Assembly: GCA_032622095.1 (NCBI GenBank)
Contig: CP136065.1
Coordinates: 217,040,151 to 217,104,150, forward strand
DNA length: 64,000 nucleotides
Direction: 5' to 3'
From: Siphonodentalium dalli
Lineage: Eukaryota; Mollusca; Scaphopoda; Gadilida; Siphonodentaliidae
This document shows, one piece after another, positions 58,500-64,000 of the stretch. The notes beneath the pieces were generated by a model. It was not told the DNA's origin and did not search any database. It saw only the letters and a program-made list of their open reading frames with translations. Each line of letters begins with the position of its first letter. The first letter of the stretch is position 1. The position numbers and the translations under genes are program-made.

Positions 58500-59288
58500 A
58501 GGGTGGATACACACATGCATGTAATTTCTGTATGTCAAATACATGTATTTTACATGGCCACACCAATAATTGACAACATTAATCACCTGTGCGCGAGTGG
58601 TTCATTGTTAACAGGCCAGACAAGTGGGTATATAGTGCTAAGCAAAGTCAAATTGTCTTCTATCAGTACATTTAAGGCCAGTCCAAAACATGTCTTCTCT
58701 TACGGATGCGGAAATTAGTCAAGTCTGTGTGATATCTGGCATTTTATTAATGGACGAACACCAGAAGCCATACGTCTGGCATATACAGGCTTGATGTAGA
58801 ACATTTTCAACCATGATGCTTGTTTGGGTGGGGTCTCGAAAGCTTCAAATCGCTATAGGACTTAGTTGAATGTATCGGTCGGAATAATCTTGGCAAGAAG
58901 GTACCGGGTACAATATGATATGTTTTACTTAAATAGCTCAGAGTTAGCCACCCCGCCTGGTAGCTTTCGGGGTCATATATAGCCCTTGCATGCGTCGGGG
59001 AAATCCTAATCCACCACTGCTATAAATAAGAGAGGACTGGTAATTATTTAAATAGAAAGTCTACCATATGGGTTATCCCACGAACAATTATTTTAAGTGG
59101 CCTGCCGACTCGGTCCAAGATAACGGATTATCTACATTCCGACTTAATTGGAACTAGAACTCAGTGCATTCAACACGTAGGCAATGATTGGGTTGTCGGT
59201 GGACACATATTACATCGCCTGTATGATCCATGTAAAACGCCAAATACACGATAATTACAGAGATTACATGCATGTGTGTATCCACCCT
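58500..59288. mobile_element. TIR element, ~70-bp ends
   Basis: AGGGTGGATACACACATGCA, then TGTAATTTCTGTA, and further TGTATTT and TTTTACATGG at the left are mirrored at the right end (CCATGTAAAACGCC, TGCATGTGTGTATCCACCCT). TA lies at 58498-58499 and 59289-59290. 789 bp without a credible transposase; a TA-targeting MITE. Confidence 0.75.
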
Positions 59289-59290
59289 TA

Positions 59291-60080
59291 GGGTTTATCA
59301 TCAAATCCTTATATAAAGATAACAATTCAGCCGATAATCCCACGAACAGTAACAAGCGGGCGCAAATTACGTTTACGTACATGATCATATTATATCAAGC
59401 AACATATATGGGTGTGACGAAAACCCGCTCGGTACGGCGGAAACCTATATATAACAATCGCCCCGGGCGTACATAAATGGCGTTAGTAACTCCCAACTTG
59501 CCATGACAGTAATTTTTCAGCATCTCTTAAAAGAATCTACCCCCACATAGACCTCAAGCCACATATTTACGACACAAAACTAATTGAATAAGTGTCTGTA
59601 TCTATTAATGAAGTTTTTGATTAAAACCGAAGAAATTGATAGCCTATCCGTTGTGACGGTTATGACATCACGGTTGCAGTTAGAACGTCGCATAATTTGA
59701 TGACGTAGTACCCTAAACATCGGTTCTGGGTAAACTCGACTCCAATAGCTACGCAATAATTGGCCTGGAGAAAATGCCCGTGTCTCCTATTACCACATAC
59801 CTCTGTGACGATATAAATAACTTCTCATGCGATCCATGCATTATGCCACCACAGCACATACATAGCTTTACCAATAACAGATATCACCTGTATAATTATT
59901 ATTCGATGCATCAAACTGACCCTATTTTCGTCATGTGGAAATCTGCGATTGTATAGAGATTCCAACACTCGCCCGACTGGCTACATCGCTTTGTTGAAAC
60001 TAAGTTTGTGATTGGCTACGTAATGCTTGCTTGTGGTAATAGGGACCCCCCCCCCAAATATCCCAGACTCAGTACAGCGT
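59291..60080. other. Unrecognised sequence
   Basis: No repeat or gene supported. A short poly-C run lies at about 60047-60055. Confidence 0.45.
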
Positions 60081-60091
60081 CATAGCTGTGG

Positions 60092-60400
60092 TTGATTGAT
60101 TGATTGATTGGGGTTTTATGTCGCTTTAGCCACTGAGGCCATATCACGACATTGCCAGTTTTAATGGTGGAGGAAATCCGCACACTTACGGCTAATCTAA
60201 CAGTGATTTCAATGGCTGATAAACTCGTCGACCATGTGCGGCAAACCACCGGCCATCGGCATGTAACTTCCCAGATAAAGATTTCGAGTTACAAAGTCCA
60301 CGATGGAAACATGTGGATTTGAACCCTTATCGCCAGCGCTGGAAGGCGAAACGGCTTGGAGTTGTATCCCTAACCGATTGAGCCACCGAGGCCCCCACTC
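60092..60400 (-). mobile_element. tRNA-derived SINE with perfect 11-bp duplication
   Basis: On the minus strand it begins GGGGGCCTCGGTGGCTCAAT, with CGGTTAGGG as A-box region and GGGTTCAAATCC as B box. A ~200-bp body follows (GGATTTCCTCCACCATTAAA, GCTAAAGCGACATAAAACCC) and the tail is (CAAT)n. CATAGCTGTGG flanks it at 60081-60091 and 60401-60411. Different from the SINE at 12208. Short open frames here are shadows. Confidence 0.9.
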
Positions 60401-60411
60401 CATAGCTGTGG

Positions 60412-61002
60412 AGTCTGTGTTATAACCAGAACTGCCTAAACGTACGACTGATAACCCTAAACGTCGTCGTAACTTTATCCGCGAGTGTTTTCGAAACCCC
60501 CCTAATGTTTGGAGTATATACCAATAGACCAACAGACCACACACATGATGCTTAATTAAAATGTTACTTCGTGTATAAAAATCAAACCACAAGTTATCAA
60601 CCGCTGACGTGAATATAATGCAATCATTATTCCACCAATTGGACTTAGGTTAAGTCACTATACGGTCACAGCATTACGCCAATGATTACACCAGCTGATA
60701 ACGATTTTTTATCCCGCGGTGAACCCTGTTATTATGAACTGGCACCAGTGTGCCGCAACGCGGATTTCGGTAATCAGGCACAAAAAACGTCCCTGGAATC
60801 ACCGTGTTTTCTATATCTCTGTATAAAACCTATTAATTTCTCCGTGGTGCCACGTGAAATGGGACGACGTAATGTTTAAGCAGTGTTTTATGTTTGTAAC
60901 TTCAAAGGTCATTCTTCCTTGAAGCTGTAAAGACGTCCAGATGCGGACCTTGGGTGCACTCTTGGATTTAGCACCAACAGTACAACAATGCTTATAGATG
61001 TA
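60412..61002. other. Unrecognised sequence
   Basis: Nothing supported. Confidence 0.4.
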
Positions 61003-61366
61003 TAATCCGAAATAACGCTCCCAAATTACTTCGGGGGTAACACATATTTGATTCGAGTCGAGGAACTCACCCATCAAAGCTCAGAGTGATCAGATATCGA
61101 TTTTTGAAATGTGTTATTTCTCGAAATGTGGAATTATTTATAGCCCAGAAAAGAGCCTTCATATCCACGGTCTCGGACAAAATTGCGGATTAAGATGGAT
61201 AACTCTAAAATCAAATGGTAATACGGCCAACTTTCGTGATACTTAAATGATAATACGGCCATATTTCGTTGAACAACATGTTGATAAATAACACGTTTTG
61301 GGTAATCAATCGATTATCATAACAAAAGCGTATTTCGGATCGTCTGATCGGATTGAGTACCTTTAA
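61003..61366. mobile_element. F7/F8 foldback, rearranged copy
   Basis: Ends in GATCGGATTGAGTACCTTTAA (TTAA at 61363-61366). The left part holds CGAGTCGAGGAACTCACCCA, then TCAAAGCTCAGAGTGATCAG, as in 24188-24662. Two GTAATACGGCC blocks occur near 61230-61260, as in F8. The outer CCGAAATAACGCT is mirrored by an AGCGTATTTCGGAT-type right flank, so the palindrome extends beyond the usual F7 end. Confidence 0.7.
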
Positions 61367-61786
61367 ACTATAATGGGGTATATATAGAAGTACAATAATC
61401 GAAGTACCATAATCAGAGTTTCTTTAGACTTTTCTCCAGCATGGCTCAATAAAGAGAGTTCCTTATTAGTCTATTCCTTCCTGATAGTGCAGAAAAACAA
61501 AGAGTGATAAATTCTGCAAATCGACATGTCCTGTATTTATGGACTATTTCCATATATATACAGTTAACATAATTTGTAGGTTGAAATAAGCCATGCCCGT
61601 TTAAATAATTAATCATCTTTCCCAATCTTATTGTTTCAAATTAGTTATATTTTTTATCAACTTACCAAGAAACGCTCTTTAGTATAATCATATCAGGATA
61701 CCATTAACGACGAACGCTCTTTAATGTTAATCGCTGTAGAAAAGTGGGATATCTTTCTTGCTTGTGCGATAATCTCTATGACTTCA
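61367..61786. other. Unrecognised sequence
   Basis: AT-rich. AAACGCTCTTTAGTATAATC and GAACGCTCTTTAATG just before the array recall the AAAGAGCGTT words of F3. Confidence 0.45.
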
Positions 61787-62774
61787 ATAAGTTTGTATAT
61801 TATATCTATTCATATTTCCCATGTATCTATCATAGTATTTATAAGTTTGTATATTATATCTATTCATATTTCCCATGTAGCTATCATAGTATTTGTATAT
61901 TATATCTATTCATATTTCCCATGTATCTATCATAGTATTTATAAGTTTGTATATTATATCTATTCATATTTCCCATGTATCTATCATAGTATTTATAAGT
62001 TTGTATATTATATCTATTCATATTTACCATGTAGCTATCATAGTATTTATAAGTTTGTATATTATATCTATTCATATTTCCCATGTAGCTATCATAGTAT
62101 TTATAAGTTTGTATATTATATCTATTCATATTTCCCATGTATCTATCATAGTATTTATAAGTTTGTATATTATATCTATTCATATTTCCCATGTATCTAT
62201 CATAGTATTTATAAGTTTGTATATTATATCTATTCATATTTCCCATGTAGCTATCATAGTATTTATAAGTTTGTATATTATATCTATTCATATTTCCCAT
62301 GTAGCTATCATAGTATTTATAAGTTTGTATATTATATCTATTCATATTTCCCATGTAGCTATCATAGTATTTATAAGTTTGTATATTATATCTATTCATA
62401 TTTCCCATGTATCTATCATAGTATTTATAAGTTTGTATATTATATCTATTCATATTTCCCATGTATCTATCATAGTATTTATAAGTTTGTATATTATATC
62501 TATTCATATTTCCCATGTATCTATCATAGTATTTATAAGTTTGTATATTATATCTATTCATATTTCCCATGTATCTATCATAGTATTTTATATCTATTCA
62601 TATTTCCCATGTATCTATCATAGTATTTTATATCTATTCATATTTCCCATGTATCTATCATAGTATTTATAAGTTTGTATATTATATCTATTCATATTTC
62701 CCATGTATCTATCATAGTATTTATAAGTTTGTATTATATCTATTCATATTTCCCATGTATCTATCATAGTATTT
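61787..62774 (+). repeat. 54-bp tandem array, ~18 copies
   Basis: The unit is ATAAGTTTGTATATTATATC, then TATTCATATTTCCCATGTA(T/G), then CTATCATAGTATTT. Copies alternate T or G in ATGTA(T/G)CTATC in blocks. Three units lack the ATAAGTTTGTATAT part (near 61891, 62588 and 62628). The period is 18 codons, so long frames exist on both strands (up to 299 codons plus, 228 minus). The Tyr/Ile-rich repeat peptide is not evidence of a gene. Confidence 0.95.
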
Positions 62775-62942
62775 TGTATACCTGGAACTTGCTTAGTTTA
62801 CGCTACCAAGTGAACGATTACTTGTTTTAATTTGAATCGGAACGTTACGAAACGTGTTATATATGTGAGTGTAGTTCGTGTCATGTAAATGTATTTATCG
62901 GTCTAGTTGTGCCGTCGAAACCAGAACAAAACAAAAACAAAC

Positions 62943-63722
62943 TAGAGGTGTGACTGTCCCAATGGGACTAAGGATACCCCCTGTGTTTTTAAAATACTAA
63001 GATGTTTCACCTGTCAGTAAACATTTAGTTAAAATAATAAAATAACAGTTCCCATTGAAGGTGCACAAACCTAACCTATTGACCGAAAAATGTAGGAATA
63101 AAAGCTCGGACAAAATTATGCATTTTGCAAAAAATGTTCTAAGTCGAAAAAGGGGAATAACTCCACAAACAAATTCGGACAGACATCATAATCGCAGGTG
63201 CACAGGTTCTCATGGTACTAAATATCAGTACCAAGATTAAAAAACATTGCCCTAAAAATGTAGAAATAAAAGCTCGGACAAAATTAGGCATGTTGCAACA
63301 AAATTTCTAAGTCGAAAAAGGGGAATAACTCCACCAAAAAATGCCACACAGACGTCATAATCGCAGACGCACAGGTTCCCATGGTACTAAATATCTGTGC
63401 CAAGTTAAACAAAAATTGACCTAAAAATGTAGGAATAAAAGCTCGGAAAAAATTATACATGTTGCAAAAAAATTCTAAGTCGAAAAAGGGGGAATAACTC
63501 CACCAAACAAAGTCGGACAGACGTCATAATCGCAGGTGCACAGGTTCCCATGGTGGTTGATGTCTGTGCCAAGTTTCGCGGAAATTGATCAAAAAACAAC
63601 TGAGAAAAACTCCGGACAAATTTGTGTCCACGGACGGACGACGAACGGACAACGGACGACGGACGGACGGACAAGCTGACTCCAGTATACCCCCCCTTAA
63701 CTTCGTTGCGGGGGGTATAATA
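62943..63722 (+). repeat. Repeat X with ~168-bp internal tandem units
   Basis: Starts like 3009-3385 (GGTGTGACTGTCCCAATGGG). It then carries about 3.5 tandem units with AAAAGCTCGG at 63100, 63268 and 63437 (168-169 bp apart). It ends in a GGACGGACG-rich stretch and a hairpin: ATACCCCCCCTTAACTTCGT facing TGCGGGGGGTAT (about 63690-63720). An interior tandem block plus terminal hairpin suggests a non-autonomous Helitron/Helentron-like or similar element; class not proven. Confidence 0.75.
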
Positions 63723-64000
63723 AAAGGTCAGCAGACCACAGTGTCCCCCGAAAATGTGGCAAGTCGATGCCGCTTTGTTAAAGAAATTAAAAAAAGATGT
63801 CGAAAAGGGTTAATAACTCCGTAAAAAAATAATTTTTCCGTCTTCTATATACATGTTTCAAATCTACAATATGTGGGTAACAATACTCTGAAGTTTCAAA
63901 TCTCTAGGATCAAAACTGTAGGAGGAGTTGATTACACCATGAAGGTACCCTCATACTGAAAATTATAATACATGTTGAAATTTTCTAAGTCGAAAAGGGT
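63723..64000 (+). repeat. Start of another repeat X-like block
   Basis: GTCGAAAAGGGTTAATAACTC and, at the window end, TTTCTAAGTCGAAAAGGGT echo the preceding units. It continues past the window. Confidence 0.5.

Noticed and set aside
61724-62623. 299-codon open frame and a 228-codon frame on the opposite strand
   Set aside because: Produced by a 54-bp tandem array whose period is a multiple of three; both strands are open for the same reason.

Overview
The window is eukaryotic and looks like an intergenic to intronic stretch of an AT-rich, repeat-dense invertebrate genome, most likely a mollusc. The reasons are: no bacterial-type gene packing; two non-LTR retrotransposon reverse transcriptases; tRNA-derived SINEs; non-autonomous Helitrons; many inverted-repeat (MITE or foldback) elements; and several minisatellite arrays. 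The mollusc call is an inference from the general character of these repeats, not from a diagnostic gene.

Only one piece looks like a host gene. On the minus strand, exon 1 (20081-20183) encodes a signal peptide and exon 2 (17868-18031) encodes a cysteine-rich segment. Both have good splice sites, their phases agree, and a TATA box lies about 100 bp before the ATG. The cysteine spacing recalls stanniocalcin-like secreted proteins. The 3' exon or exons were not found, so the model is partial.

Layout. 1-6.4 kb: a ~170-bp tandem repeat interrupted by a TTAA-flanked MITE with mirrored hairpins, then AT-rich foldbacks and a PIF/Harbinger-like MITE. 6.4-12.2 kb: little beyond a diverged repeat, a small inverted repeat and a 66-bp minisatellite. 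12.2-17.8 kb: a tRNA-Lys-like SINE and a dense cluster of TTAA-flanked elements, two of which share one TTAA. 17.9-20.3 kb: the gene fragment, with a foldback in its intron. 20.3-28 kb: mostly unrecognised sequence, a near-perfect 475-bp palindrome and a 2.7-kb Helitron. 28.1-30.6 kb: a decayed LINE. 32-36.2 kb: a Helitron inside a MITE, and a three-level nest (hAT in MITE F1 in MITE F6). 36.6-40.0 kb: a 50-bp satellite. 40.6-44.1 kb: a 3.1-kb Helitron inside MITE F6. 46.1-48.6 kb: a 24-bp minisatellite with higher-order structure. 48.6-54.4 kb: mostly unrecognised, plus two TTAA elements. 54.4-55.9 kb: a 5'-truncated LINE with an intact RT reading frame. 56.8-60.4 kb: nested MITEs, another inverted-repeat element and a SINE with a perfect 11-bp duplication. 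61.8-62.8 kb: a 54-bp array. 62.9-64 kb: a 168-bp tandem-repeat element related to one at 3 kb.

The strongest theme is at least seven or eight unrelated families of short elements bounded by TTAA, the target of piggyBac-type transposases, with no transposase gene in the window. Nesting and internal empty sites let several insertions be read to the base. Family labels F1-F8 are local to this annotation.
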